The position numbers and the translations under genes were made by a program. Positions 17,533 through 26,754 of a DNA stretch of 56,155 nucleotides are shown in pieces. Numbering within the stretch: position 1 is the first letter of the stretch; each line of letters opens with the position of its first letter. The DNA is from Pseudomonadota bacterium (GTDB lineage Bacteria; Desulfobacterota; Desulfobacteria; Desulfobacterales; Desulfosarcinaceae): assembly GCA_023435265.1 (NCBI GenBank), contig JAEYRZ010000034.1:1-56155 (forward strand), in the 5' to 3' direction. Under the pieces are notes generated by a model that was not told the origin of the DNA, searched no databases, and saw only the letters and a program-made list of their open reading frames with translations.

Positions 17533-17652
17533 AGTGTTTCTCTGTGCCCTCTGCGCTCTCTGTGGTTTAAATTGCTTTGTACGATTCATCAAAATAGGCT
17601 GCTGAGCCGCAAATTTTACTAACACAGAGCACACCGAGAGCACAGAGGAAAG
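17533..17652. repeat. CACAGAG-family repeat, copy b (two facing units)
   Basis: A unit TCTCTGTGCCCTCTGCGCTC with CTCTGTGGTTT (17539-17568) faces AACACAGAGC...GAGCACAGAGGAA (17621-17649). Between them is TTTGTACGATTCATCA (17575-17590), the boundary motif also seen beside copies c and d and element A copy 3. It lies in the 277-bp gap between two minus-strand genes, and nothing else is recognised there. Confidence 0.7.
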
Positions 17653-17751
17653 TTGGCGGCGTATTGCGTTCGCTGCATCTTCTGGTCAGGGCCTTTTACA
17701 TGGAATCCGTCGCCTCATGGCCGCTTGGATTCGGCATCACCAAGAGGGCGG

Positions 17752-19584
17752 TCAACCGCGGTCGCCGGCCAGCAGCAGCGCCCACCCGTTGAGCGTCCGG
17801 GTGCAGGCTTGCGGCTGGCGGCGCACCGATCCACCGAAGGCGCCGATCATGGATTCGGCCTGTTCGCGCCAGTGCGTCTGTCCGGTCAGATCTGCCAGGT
17901 GCACCAGGTTCGCCAATGCCACGGCATTGGAAGAGGGCAGGGCGCCGTCGTAAAGCTCCTTGGGGCGGACCGGAAGATCCGCCTGGTCGGCGGCGGTCAG
18001 GAAAAAACCGCCGCCCGAAGGATCCGCAAAGGCGGCGTTCATGGCCAGCTGCAGCCGCTCGGCTTCTTCGTGCCAGGGAGGCTCCCCCGTGGCGCGCGCC
18101 AGTTCGATGAAGCCGCTGATCAGGAACGCATAATCGTTCGCCGTGGCGCGGATGGCGCTTTCACCTTCACGGTGCCGATGCAGCAGTTCGCCGCTGCCGC
18201 TGCGCAGCGATGACAATATGAAACGGCCCGCCGCGCGGGCTGCGTCGAGATAGGCCGCATTGCCCAGTTGACGGCCGGCATGGGCAAAGGCGGCGATCAT
18301 CAGGCCGTTCCAGTCGGTCAGAATTTTGTCATCCGTCAGCGGCGGCACGCGTTCGGCGCGGACGGCGAGCAGTTTCGCGCGCAACTGCTCCCAGGCCATC
18401 TCCAGATCGGCCGGGGCGCGGTTCAATTCGGCGGCCCATTCGTCCAGGGAGCGTGTCAGGTGCAGGATACTGGCTCCGGTTTTGCGCCGGGTGGCTTCTT
18501 CGACATAATTTCCCCCGGGCTGCACGTTGAACATGCGCGCCCAGGGAATGTCCCGGTCCTGAGCCGCCAGTGATTCGAACGCCGCCTGGGGCCAGACATA
18601 GAATTTGCCCTCCTCGCCTTCGGAGTCGGCATCCTGGGCCGCGTAAAACCCGCCCTGGGACGAGGTCATGTCGCGCTGGATGTACGCCAGCGTCTCGCGG
18701 ACGGTCTGCGCGAACAGCGGGTCGGCGGTGAGGCGAAAGGCCCGCAGGTAAACGGGAACCAGCAAGGCCTGATCGTACAGCATTTTTTCGAAATGGGGCA
18801 GAAGCCATTGGCGGTCGGTGGCGTAACGGTGAAAACCGAAGCCGACATGGTCCCAGATGCCGCCCAGCCGCATGGCCCTGAGCGTTTGACAGGCCATGCG
18901 CAGCAGGCGTTCATCCCCGTTGCGTTCGAACGTGCGCAGCAAAAATTCGAGGCGGTGCGGCATGGGGAACTTGGGGGCGCTTTCGAAGCCGCCGTACTGC
19001 GCGTCGAAGCGTTCCGCGATCGTTTGCGCGGTATCGTCCAGCAGTCCGGATTCGGGCCGCTGCGCCGCATGGGATTCGAATTGAAAGGCGTCCTCCAGGT
19101 GCCCCGTGATGGTTTCGGCGCTTTCGTCGACCCGCGCGGGTTCGTTGCGGGCGATGGCGCCGAGGCGGCGGCAGAGATCGATCACGCCCAGGCGTCCGAG
19201 CCGGCTTTCCCTTGGCAGGTACGTGGCGGCGAAAAAGGGTTTGCGCTCGGCGGTCATCGCGATGCTGAGCGGCCAGCCGCCGCTGCCGGTGAGCATATGG
19301 CAGGCGGCCATGTAGACCGCGTCGATATCGGGACGTTCCTCGCGGTCCACCTTGATGCAGACGAAGCTGGCGTTCAGCGCGGCGGCTGCTTCGGGATCCT
19401 CGAAGCTTTCACGTTCCATGACGTGGCACCAGTGGCAGGTGGCATAGCCCACGCTGAGGAAGATGGGCTTGCCGGCGTGCCGTGCCGCTTCAAACGCCGC
19501 ATCGCCCCATGGATACCAGTCCACCGGATTGTGGGCGTGCTGCAGGAGATAGGGGCTTTTTTCATGGATAAGCCGGTTGGGCAT
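17752..19584 (-). CDS. YyaL-type thioredoxin/DUF255 protein (COG1331)
   Basis: A 610-aa protein. Residues 1-165 are the thioredoxin-like DUF255 domain: NRLIHEKSPYLLQHAHNPVDW, then GYATCHWCHVMERESFED with a CHWCH site at 50-54, then VDREERPDIDAVYM. The rest is an (alpha/alpha)6-barrel similar to glycoside-processing folds, with WLLPHFEKMLYDQALLV and LTDWNGLMIAAFAHAG conserved in the family. Family members are usually 650-690 aa, so this one is slightly short at the C-terminus. The biochemical role is unknown, although the family is very widespread. The protein is probably cytoplasmic, with no signal peptide. Confidence 0.9.
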   Translation of the reverse strand: MPNRLIHEKSPYLLQHAHNPVDWYPWGDAAFEAARHAGKPIFLSVGYATCHWCHVMERESFEDPEAAAALNASFVCIKVDREERPDIDAVYMAACHMLTGSGGWPLSIAMTAERKPFFAATYLPRESRLGRLGVIDLCRRLGAIARNEPARVDESAETITGHLEDAFQFESHAAQRPESGLLDDTAQTIAERFDAQYGGFESAPKFPMPHRLEFLLRTFERNGDERLLRMACQTLRAMRLGGIWDHVGFGFHRYATDRQWLLPHFEKMLYDQALLVPVYLRAFRLTADPLFAQTVRETLAYIQRDMTSSQGGFYAAQDADSEGEEGKFYVWPQAAFESLAAQDRDIPWARMFNVQPGGNYVEEATRRKTGASILHLTRSLDEWAAELNRAPADLEMAWEQLRAKLLAVRAERVPPLTDDKILTDWNGLMIAAFAHAGRQLGNAAYLDAARAAGRFILSSLRSGSGELLHRHREGESAIRATANDYAFLISGFIELARATGEPPWHEEAERLQLAMNAAFADPSGGGFFLTAADQADLPVRPKELYDGALPSSNAVALANLVHLADLTGQTHWREQAESMIGAFGGSVRRQPQACTRTLNGWALLLAGDRG

Positions 19585-19815
19585 CGCGGGCCTCCTCGAA
19601 GGGATCGCAAGGCCCGTACGCGCCTGAACGTTCGGATTTTCGGGGGAGGGGCGAAGCGGGCCGCGTCACTCAACAATAGGACCGCAGGCCGGCATTGGCA
19701 AACCCCCTGAAAGCACCGCGGCCGCAGCCGCAGCCGCGAGCGCGGAAAAGCAACGCTTCGATCCGCCGCCTTATGGGTGCGGCCGCTGCTGCAAAGCGTG
19801 CTTTGGTTTCGTTCT

Positions 19816-21750
19816 TCAGTACTTGAATCGTCCGACCACCGCGTTCAGCTGGTTGGCGAGCTTGGACAGATCGTCGGCATTCGCTTTGACCTGCGCGCTG
19901 TTGTCGGAGATCTCCTCCGCATCGCCGCTCACTTTCCCGATGTCGCCGGCGATGCTGTTCGATACGTTGGAGCTCTGGACGACGTTGTGGTTGACCTCCT
20001 GAATGCCTTTGGCCGCCTCGTTGATGTTCGCGGCAATTTCACGCGTCATGGTCGCCTGTTCTTCGACGGCCGTGGCGATGACCGTCACCGTTTCATTCAC
20101 TTCTCCGATCACTTTGGTGATTTCTTCGATTTCCACGACGGTCCGGGACGTTGAACCCTGGATGTCCGCGATCTTGGATTTGATATCCTGGGTCGCCCGG
20201 GCGGTCTGTCCCGCCAACTCCTTGATCTCGTTGGCGACGACCGCGAAACCCTTTCCGGCTTCTCCGGCCCTGGCGGCTTCGATGGTGGCATTGAGCGCCA
20301 GGAGGTTGGTCTGCTCCGATATTTCCGTAATCACTTCGGTGACCTTGCTGATGGCCAGGGCGGCACTGCCCAGCTGATTGACCCGCTGCGAGGTGCTGCC
20401 GGCGCGCGAGGTCGCCTGTTCGGTGATTTCTCTTGCACGGGCCGAATTGGCGGCGATTTCATTCACCGTCGTGTTCATTTCACCGGCCGCCGTGGCCACC
20501 GCGCTCACATTGGTGGCCGCCTGCTCGCTGGCCGAAGCGACCGAAGTCATGGTGCTGCTCATCTCCTCGGCCGCGCTGGCCACCGTGTTGGATCGCCCCG
20601 ACATGCTGGCCGCCGCATCGGACAGATGACCGGAGATCCGGAACAACTGGCCCGAGGAGGCATTCAGCCGGGCGGCGTTCTGAGCGATTTCGCGGATCAT
20701 GTTTTCCATATTGCCGATGAAGACGTTGAACCACGACGCCAGTTCACCCACTTCATTACCCGATTCGATGTCCAGGCGTTTGGTCAGATCGCCCTGCCCC
20801 TCGGCCACATCCTTGAGCCCGGCGGTGACCGCACGGATCGGCTGAGTAATCGAGCGGGAGGTCAGCCATCCGAATAGCGTCCCCAACCCCAGTGCGCTGA
20901 TGATTGCGGCCAGGATGATCCAGCGGGCGATCGACTCGACCTCTTCCAGGTTCCCGCCCAGCGTCTCCGCGATACGGTCCGAGACCGACTTCAAATCCTG
21001 GGCGGCGGCAATCATCCGCTGCTGCTGTTCCTTTTGGGCCGCAATGCGCGAATAATACCGCTGCATGCCGTCGGCCAGGAGATTGTAGCGCTGCTTGATT
21101 TCGGCGTGCACCGGCTTGAGCGCATCGCTGCGCTCGATGATTTGATACCAGCTCGCGATCTCGGCCTCGAACTGCTGCATGCGCTTTTGGTTGTGCGCCA
21201 TGTACTGGTCGGTGGAGCGCTCGAAATAGGCTGCCAATCCCGCCTGAACGACCTGCACGCTGAGCAGCATTTCTTCGTACCGGAATGCGCCGCTCTGGAT
21301 CAGTTCTTCGTAGCCGTCGAAGACCTTCATGATTTCGCCATTGATGTTGATCTTCGCCGCTTCGGCCTCCGCGAACTGGACGAAAGCGGTGCGATAATCC
21401 TCCAGGGCTTTGGAAAACCCCTCGAACTGGGCTCGCAGTTCGGAATCGAGATCCCCGGACTCGGCCGTTGCGCGGATCGACTGGAGGCACTGTTCCAGAT
21501 CGTTCAGCGCCCGTTCCCTGGCCTGGTCCTGATCTGCGCGGCCGGCCTGATGGCTGTTCAGGATGAACAGATCGATCTGCTCCTTGGCTGAACTGAACAG
21601 TGCCTGGGTCGCGTTGATGTTGCGATATATGTCCGAGGCCTTGACCGTTCTGCCGAGGGCCACAAGGCCTGCCACGCCCACCACGCAGACAAAACCCAAG
21701 ACGATGCAGAATCCCACACCCAATTGCGTTCTAAGCTTCCATCGCCGCAT
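19816..21750 (-). CDS. Methyl-accepting chemotaxis protein
   Basis: A 644-aa transmembrane receptor. The ATG at 21750 (MRRWKLRTQLGVGF) is preferred because AAAGGAG lies 8 bp before it; a GTG nine bases earlier overlaps that site. Helix 1 is at about 10-32, a large mostly helical periplasmic domain runs to about 285, helix 2 is next to a HAMP domain (SRSITQPIRAVTAGLKDVAEGQGDLTKRL), and the signalling hairpin carries the conserved tip EISEQTNLLALNATIEAARAGEAGKGFAVVA. The C-terminus ends in NAVVGRFKY with no CheR-tethering pentapeptide. A FliA-type promoter lies upstream at 21866-21892. No other chemotaxis gene is in the window. The ligand is unknown. Confidence 0.95.
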   Translation of the reverse strand: MRRWKLRTQLGVGFCIVLGFVCVVGVAGLVALGRTVKASDIYRNINATQALFSSAKEQIDLFILNSHQAGRADQDQARERALNDLEQCLQSIRATAESGDLDSELRAQFEGFSKALEDYRTAFVQFAEAEAAKININGEIMKVFDGYEELIQSGAFRYEEMLLSVQVVQAGLAAYFERSTDQYMAHNQKRMQQFEAEIASWYQIIERSDALKPVHAEIKQRYNLLADGMQRYYSRIAAQKEQQQRMIAAAQDLKSVSDRIAETLGGNLEEVESIARWIILAAIISALGLGTLFGWLTSRSITQPIRAVTAGLKDVAEGQGDLTKRLDIESGNEVGELASWFNVFIGNMENMIREIAQNAARLNASSGQLFRISGHLSDAAASMSGRSNTVASAAEEMSSTMTSVASASEQAATNVSAVATAAGEMNTTVNEIAANSARAREITEQATSRAGSTSQRVNQLGSAALAISKVTEVITEISEQTNLLALNATIEAARAGEAGKGFAVVANEIKELAGQTARATQDIKSKIADIQGSTSRTVVEIEEITKVIGEVNETVTVIATAVEEQATMTREIAANINEAAKGIQEVNHNVVQSSNVSNSIAGDIGKVSGDAEEISDNSAQVKANADDLSKLANQLNAVVGRFKY

Positions 21751-21865
21751 GCGACGCACTCCTTTCGACCGGCAGCGGCTTGCGCTCCGGCTATTGAATT
21801 CACGCTGTCAGCAGGATTGACTCCGAAGAAGTTCCCCAAGCGCGGGGGGTGATTTTCAATACACG

Positions 21866-21892
21866 ATATCGGCTTTGCGCAGGCGATCTTGA
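21866..21892 (-). promoter_or_regulatory. FliA (sigma-28) type promoter of the chemotaxis receptor
   Basis: Read on the minus strand: TCAA, 15 bp, then GCCGATAT. The FliA consensus is TAAA-N15-GCCGATAA, so 10 of 12 positions match with exact spacing. The -10 lies about 115 bp before the receptor ATG. This would place the receptor in the flagellar late-gene regulon. Confidence 0.65.
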
Positions 21893-22005
21893 GCCTTGAA
21901 AAACCGGGCAAATCGTGTTTTTCAGAGGTTCCTGTTGCAGGATGGGCAGTGCGGGTATATTGAGTTGGCCGGCATTTCCCAAAACCGGCCACTGCGGGAG
22001 GGTGC

Positions 22006-23121
22006 ATGCGGTTGCCTCCTTTCAAGCTGGAGCGCTTTTTTGCGCGCCATGAGTTCAAGACCGAGTATCTGCTGTGCAGCTCGGATTGTGAATCCATGAC
22101 CATCGCCGAACTCCTTTCGCTTTCGCCGACCGCCGCGGAACGGTTCAAGGAACATCGGCTCGGCTACACCGAATCCCAGGGCGCACCCGGCCTGCGCAGC
22201 GAAATCAGCAAAATCTACACCACCATCCAGCCCGGCCAGGTGCTGGTGCACAGCGGCGCCGAAGAGGCCATTTTCCTCTTCATGCATGCGGCCCTCGAGA
22301 GCGGGGATCACGTGATCGTGCAGGCGCCGGGGTATCAGTCGCTGGCCGAGGTCGCCCGCGGCCTGGGCTGTTCGGTGACCTTATGGCAGGCCCGTTCCTC
22401 ACCCGGCTGGGACTGGGATCTGGATGACCTGCTGAACGCCCTTCGGCCGACCACCCGGGCGCTGGTGATCAACATGCCCCATAATCCCACCGGCTACCTG
22501 ATGAGCGGGGAGCGCTTCGAAAAGCTGGTCCGCATCGTCCGCGACCATCGCCTGATCCTCTTTGCCGATGAAGTCTACCGCGAATCCGAATACGATGCCG
22601 CCGACCGCCTGCCTGCCGCCTGCGATCTCGACGACCGGGCGGTTTCACTGGGCGTGCTCTCCAAGACGTACGGCCTGCCCGGCCTGCGTATCGGATGGGT
22701 GGCCACGCACAACGAACGGATTTTGAATGCCATGGCCATGCTCAAGGATTACACGACGATCTGCAACAGCGCGCCGAGCGAGTTTCTTGCCGAACTGGCC
22801 TTGCAGCAGCGCAGCGCCCTGGTGCAGCGCAGCATGGGGATCATCAAGCGCAATCTTCAAATATTGGACGACTTCTTCATGCGCCATGCGGCGCGTTTCG
22901 AATGGCGCAAACCCAAAGCCGGACCCATCGCGTTTCCGCGCCTGCGACGCGGCGAGGTCGACCGCTTCTGCGATCGGCTGATCACCGAGGCCGGCGTTCT
23001 GCTCCTCCCGGGCTCGGTGTACGATGACCGCCGGAATCACTTCCGCATCGGATTCGGCCGGGCCGACATGCCTGAAGCGGTTGCAAGGCTGGACGATTTC
23101 CTGCGTCGCAACGCCGACTGA
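22006..23121 (+). CDS. PLP-dependent aminotransferase, class I/II
   Basis: A 371-aa fold-type I aminotransferase. MPHNPTG (157-163), Asp188 in FADEVYRE and the Schiff-base lysine Lys220 in VLSKTYGLPGLRIGW are all present; RIGFGRAD near the C-terminus carries the substrate-carboxylate arginine region. It reads as an aspartate aminotransferase-like enzyme, but the subfamily (MalY, capreomycidine-synthase-like and so on) cannot be decided from motifs alone. The ATG at 22006 follows GGGAGGGTGC. It is divergent from the chemotaxis receptor and has no pathway neighbours, so the substrate is open. Confidence 0.85.
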   Translation: MRLPPFKLERFFARHEFKTEYLLCSSDCESMTIAELLSLSPTAAERFKEHRLGYTESQGAPGLRSEISKIYTTIQPGQVLVHSGAEEAIFLFMHAALESGDHVIVQAPGYQSLAEVARGLGCSVTLWQARSSPGWDWDLDDLLNALRPTTRALVINMPHNPTGYLMSGERFEKLVRIVRDHRLILFADEVYRESEYDAADRLPAACDLDDRAVSLGVLSKTYGLPGLRIGWVATHNERILNAMAMLKDYTTICNSAPSEFLAELALQQRSALVQRSMGIIKRNLQILDDFFMRHAARFEWRKPKAGPIAFPRLRRGEVDRFCDRLITEAGVLLLPGSVYDDRRNHFRIGFGRADMPEAVARLDDFLRRNAD

Positions 23122-23195
23122 GTCTGCACCCGACAGACGGGGCGCGGTGCGGAAAATTTGCATTCCCATTCACGAAAAGAGAAGCTATAATTTTA

Positions 23196-23319
23196 ATGGA
23201 GGCGCAAAAAAGGCGGAATGACCACAGAGGACACAGAGATAACGGATTAGAATACAAATCATTCCTCTGTGACCGCGCTGTGCTCTCTGTGGTTTAAAAC
23301 ACTTTTTGCGAATTCATCA
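23196..23319. repeat. CACAGAG-family repeat, copy c
   Basis: ACCACAGAGGACACAGAG at 23221 faces GTGCTCTCTGTGGTTT ending at 23295. The outer ends are AATGGAGGCGCAAAAAAGG on the left and ACTTTTTGCGAATTCATC on the right, imperfect terminal inverted repeats. Copy d shares the internal ATTCC/TTCTTCTGTGA segment and both ends, so these two are full-length versions. Confidence 0.75.
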
Positions 23320-23340
23320 CATTTTGATGCGGGTATCTAA

Positions 23341-23481
23341 CAGGCTGTTGAAAAACGAGCATCGAGCCGTCAGGCAAGGCGCGCGGCTTTCAAAAAGCGC
23401 AGCATACACGCAGTATGTGAGTATTTTTGAAAGCCGCGCAACACAGCATCACGGCTTGAGGTGAAGTTTTTCAACAGCCTG
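23341..23481. repeat. 141-bp palindromic element with CAGGCTGTTGAAAAAC ends
   Basis: Perfect 16-bp terminal inverted repeats CAGGCTGTTGAAAAAC (23341-23356) and GTTTTTCAACAGCCTG (23466-23481). A second pair, GCGCGGCTTTCAAAAA and TTTTTGAAAGCCGCGC, sits inside, so the whole element can fold into one long hairpin. It lies 22 bp after CACAGAG copy c and before the NYN gene. Together with copy c it fills most of the 451-bp gap 23122-23572. Confidence 0.85.
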
Positions 23482-23572
23482 CTAAAAGCTCAAATACAGT
23501 AGTTAGCCTTAGCGAACCGATGTGCCGGGCGGCGGAGGGATGCGCTTGAACCACGGAGATAAGGAATCGGGT

Positions 23573-24385
23573 ATGCAGGATCGGAGTGGAACGAAAATCA
23601 TGGCGGTTTTCTGCGACTTCGAAAATGTCGCCATCGGCGTGCGCGATGCCAAGTACGCCGAGTTCGACATCGCCAACGTCCTCGAACGGCTGTTGCTCAA
23701 GGGCAATATCGTGGTCAAGAAGGCCTATTGCGATTGGGCACGCTATGAGGACTTCAAGTCCCTGATGCACGAGGCCTCCTTCGAGCTGATCGAAATCCCC
23801 CACGTGCGCCAGTCCGGCAAGAATTCCGCCGATATCCGCATGGTGGTCGACGCCCTGGACCTTTGCTATACCAAGGAGCATGTCGATACGTTCGTCATCA
23901 TCAGCGGCGATTCCGACTTCTCCCCGCTGGTCAGCAAGCTGCGCGAGAACAACAAGACCGTCATCGGGGTGGGGGTCAAAAACTCCGCTTCGGATCTTCT
24001 GATCAACAATTGCGATGAATTCATCTATTACGATGACCTGGTCAAGCGCGGCCGGCGAAAGGCCAGGGCCTCCAGGCCCAAGAGCAAAGGCAAGACGGCG
24101 CGGGTCCACAAGGAGGAGGAGGCGCATCCGGAAGATAAAAAGCAGGAGGCCTTCGACCTGGTCGTGGAGACGTACGAGGCTCTTCTCGAGGAGCGCGGAG
24201 AAGAGGAGAAGATCTGGGGGTCCATGATCAAGCAGACGCTCAAGCGTCGCAAGCCGGGTTTCAACGAGGCCTATTACGGTTTCCGCTCCTTCGGGTCCCT
24301 GCTGGAAGAGGCCGAGTCCAGGGGCATCCTGGAGCTTGAACGCGACCAGAAGTCGGGCGGCTTCATCGTCAAGGGCGCGCGCTGA
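23573..24385 (+). CDS. NYN-domain (LabA/DUF88-like) predicted ribonuclease with C-terminal OST-HTH-like domain
   Basis: A 270-aa protein. The ATG at 23573 follows AAGGA at good spacing; an earlier ATG at 23540 has its GGAGGG directly adjacent and is less likely. Residues 10-155 are a PIN-like NYN domain: AVFCDFENVA (first acidic residue), NSADIRMVVDALDL and ISGDSDFSPLV with the conserved aspartates, then DLLINNCDEFIYYDDL. A lysine/arginine-rich linker follows (about 160-200). Residues about 200-270 resemble an OST-HTH/LOTUS RNA-binding domain. The combination suggests an RNA-cleaving or RNA-binding protein; substrate unknown. Its 3' end converges with the next gene, 6 bp apart. Confidence 0.85.
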   Translation: MQDRSGTKIMAVFCDFENVAIGVRDAKYAEFDIANVLERLLLKGNIVVKKAYCDWARYEDFKSLMHEASFELIEIPHVRQSGKNSADIRMVVDALDLCYTKEHVDTFVIISGDSDFSPLVSKLRENNKTVIGVGVKNSASDLLINNCDEFIYYDDLVKRGRRKARASRPKSKGKTARVHKEEEAHPEDKKQEAFDLVVETYEALLEERGEEEKIWGSMIKQTLKRRKPGFNEAYYGFRSFGSLLEEAESRGILELERDQKSGGFIVKGAR

Positions 24386-24391
24386 TATCGA

Positions 24392-25483
24392 TCATTTTTC
24401 TCGATCGCCATTACCCGGCGCATCGCCGGTTACGCTCGGCAGGACCGTGCGGAACGCTTCACCATAGATCTGCCAGGCCGTCACGAACAGGGCGGCGATG
24501 ATCGGTCCGACGATGAACCCGATCGGGCCGAAGAATGTCAACCCGCCCAAAGTACTGAAAAAAACCAGTAGATCATGCATCCGGGTGTCCTTGCCGACCA
24601 GCCGCGGGCGCAGCAGGTTGTCGAGGGTTCCCACGACCAGCCCGCAGAACAATACCAGTCCCACCGCTTTGAGGTAATTGCCCCCGATCGCCAGAACGAC
24701 GGCGGCCGGCAGCCAGACCAGTCCGGTACCAAAAGGGGGAATGATGGACAGAACCGCCATGATCGTCCCCCAGAATACGGCCGATTCGATTCCGACCACG
24801 GCAAAGGCCAGACCCGCCAGGCCGCCCTGCATGATGCCGATAACGGCGGTTCCCTTGAGCGTGGCCCGGGTGACCGACGTGAATCGCTCGAGAAGGCGCT
24901 TTTCCCTGCTCTCTTCAAGGGGCAGATAGTACAATATCCGGTCGAGCAACTCCCTGCCGTCGATCAGCAGAAAGTAGCTGGCATAGAGGAATACGAAGAA
25001 CATGAAGACGAAATTCACGGTTCCAAGCGCGCCCGCGGAGAGGCTGTTGACCAGAAACAGGCTGACTCTGCTGGCCACATCTCCGGCTTTGCCCAGGATT
25101 TCATCGCGATAAGGGGTCAACGCGTCATAATACGGGATCTTGCGCAGATACTGGGCAAAGGGCGCCGGTTGATCGACCTGGCGCTGCACCCAGGGGGCGA
25201 CCGACTGTCCCACCTTGACGGCCTGCGTGGTGATGACGCCAACCAGCCCGACAAGCGGCATCAGGACCACGCCGCAGAAGAGCAGCAGGGTGATCAGCGA
25301 GGCGATCCTCCGGCGGCGGCCGAGCAGGCGGGTGATCTTCCGGTAAACCGGTTGGGCCGTGGCCGAAAATATGCCCGCCAGCAGGAGCGCCATCAGGAAA
25401 TCGCGGATCATGGAAAGGAAAAGCGCCGAGATCAGGAGGACCAGCGCCACCAGGATTAAATTGCTGACGTTCTGACGCTGCAT
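24392..25483 (-). CDS. AI-2E family transporter (PerM-like membrane protein)
   Basis: A 363-aa integral membrane protein with about seven to eight hydrophobic segments. The C-terminal region with IPPFGTGLVWLPAAVVL and DNLLRPRLVGKDTRMHDLLVFFSTLGGLTFFGPIGFIVGP is the family signature. Members have been linked to autoinducer-2 export and to Na+/H+ exchange; the actual substrate here is unknown. The YihY-type membrane protein gene ends 23 bp upstream on the same strand, so the pair may be co-transcribed. Confidence 0.88.
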   Translation of the reverse strand: MQRQNVSNLILVALVLLISALFLSMIRDFLMALLLAGIFSATAQPVYRKITRLLGRRRRIASLITLLLFCGVVLMPLVGLVGVITTQAVKVGQSVAPWVQRQVDQPAPFAQYLRKIPYYDALTPYRDEILGKAGDVASRVSLFLVNSLSAGALGTVNFVFMFFVFLYASYFLLIDGRELLDRILYYLPLEESREKRLLERFTSVTRATLKGTAVIGIMQGGLAGLAFAVVGIESAVFWGTIMAVLSIIPPFGTGLVWLPAAVVLAIGGNYLKAVGLVLFCGLVVGTLDNLLRPRLVGKDTRMHDLLVFFSTLGGLTFFGPIGFIVGPIIAALFVTAWQIYGEAFRTVLPSVTGDAPGNGDREK

Positions 25484-25506
25484 GCTGCATCATCCGTTTC
25501 GCCGCG

Positions 25507-26496
25507 CTATCTGCCTTCTCTGCGCGTCCCGGGCGGGTGTTCCGCGCCAAGCGTATCGGCCGCGTGGGCCCCTCGGCGGCCCATGGGCCGCGGGGCGCCG
25601 GTGGTGGTGTCCTTGCGGGTCTGGTGTTCCATCTCGGCATTGATCTCCCCGCCGAGCAACAAGAAGTAAACCGAAAGATAGAACCACATCATCAGGATCG
25701 CCACGGCGCCCATTGAACCGTACGTTTTGTTGTAGCTGTCGAAATTGGAGACATACCAGGAGAATAGGATCGAGGTCGCGATCCACAGGAGTGTGGCCAG
25801 CACCGAACCCCAGGTCACCCATTGCCATTGCGGTCGTTGCCGGTCGGGTGCATAGCGGTAGATCAGCGCCAACCCGAGAATTCCGATGAACGCCATCAGC
25901 GGCCAGCGCAGCAGCAGGAGGACATTGCGGATCGTTTCCGGAAGACCCAGCCGGTCGATCAGCGCCGGAAGGGCCACGATGCCCGAAAGGGCCAGAATCG
26001 CGAAGACGATGCCGCAGAAGGTGAGCAGCAGGGACCAGCCGTTCAACTTGATAAAGCCGCGCTTTTCCTTTTCGTCGTAGACAATGTTCAGGGAGGTGAT
26101 CAGCGCCTTCATGCCTTTGTTTGCGCTCCACAGCGCCGCGGCCAGGCTGACGGCCAGCCCGATGCCGAGCGTCGTTTCGGCTTTCTGAGCGATCCGCCCC
26201 AGTTGGTCCTGGAGAATTTTATAGGCTGCCGGGGGAATGACGTCGGCGACCGCCTGCAGGTGCTGCCGGATTCCGGCGGGATCGGCCACCAGTCCGTAGA
26301 TCGTAACGGCGGCGGCCAGCGCGGGAAAGAGCGCCAGCAGCGAATAAAATGCCGAACCGGCGGCGATGATGCTGAGGTTGTCGTTCGATTGTTCGTCTTT
26401 GACCCGTACGGCGATGTCACGCCATCCCCTGCGGGGTATTTGATGCGGCCGTTCCGCCTCCCGGCCGCGGTCCGGAGCATGCTGATTCGCGTTCAT
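25507..26496 (-). CDS. YihY/BrkB family inner-membrane protein
   Basis: A 329-aa membrane protein. The ATG at 26496 follows AAAGGGA; the longer frame adds 26 residues with no family match. About six transmembrane helices are visible, with the hallmark AAGSAFYSLLALFPALAA, LWSANKGMKALITSLNIVYDEKEKRGFI and YKTYGSMGAVAILMMWFYLSVYFLLLGGEINAE. The family was once mistaken for RNase BN; its function is unsettled. The C-terminal tail after residue 290 is hydrophilic and rich in R, G and T. Confidence 0.88.
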   Translation of the reverse strand: MNANQHAPDRGREAERPHQIPRRGWRDIAVRVKDEQSNDNLSIIAAGSAFYSLLALFPALAAAVTIYGLVADPAGIRQHLQAVADVIPPAAYKILQDQLGRIAQKAETTLGIGLAVSLAAALWSANKGMKALITSLNIVYDEKEKRGFIKLNGWSLLLTFCGIVFAILALSGIVALPALIDRLGLPETIRNVLLLLRWPLMAFIGILGLALIYRYAPDRQRPQWQWVTWGSVLATLLWIATSILFSWYVSNFDSYNKTYGSMGAVAILMMWFYLSVYFLLLGGEINAEMEHQTRKDTTTGAPRPMGRRGAHAADTLGAEHPPGTRREGR

Positions 26497-26754
26497 GACA
26501 GTCCCTTTCACTCGATACGCACCGCACCAACGAACACTAACCAGTGCGGCGCGCGTAAAGAATACACGGTACATCGTGTTTCAAGCCTCCAACCCCCCCA
26601 TCCCGGACCTGCGGGCCACTCCGGCCCGGTGGTAAAATACGGGCTGGCAACCATTTCCCGGGCCATTGCGTGCGGTTAAGAATAGTGCAGCCGGGCTGAG
26701 CCGGATGATGGGAAATTCATTCGGCTTCAGCGGCCGATGATCCAGGAGATAGCG

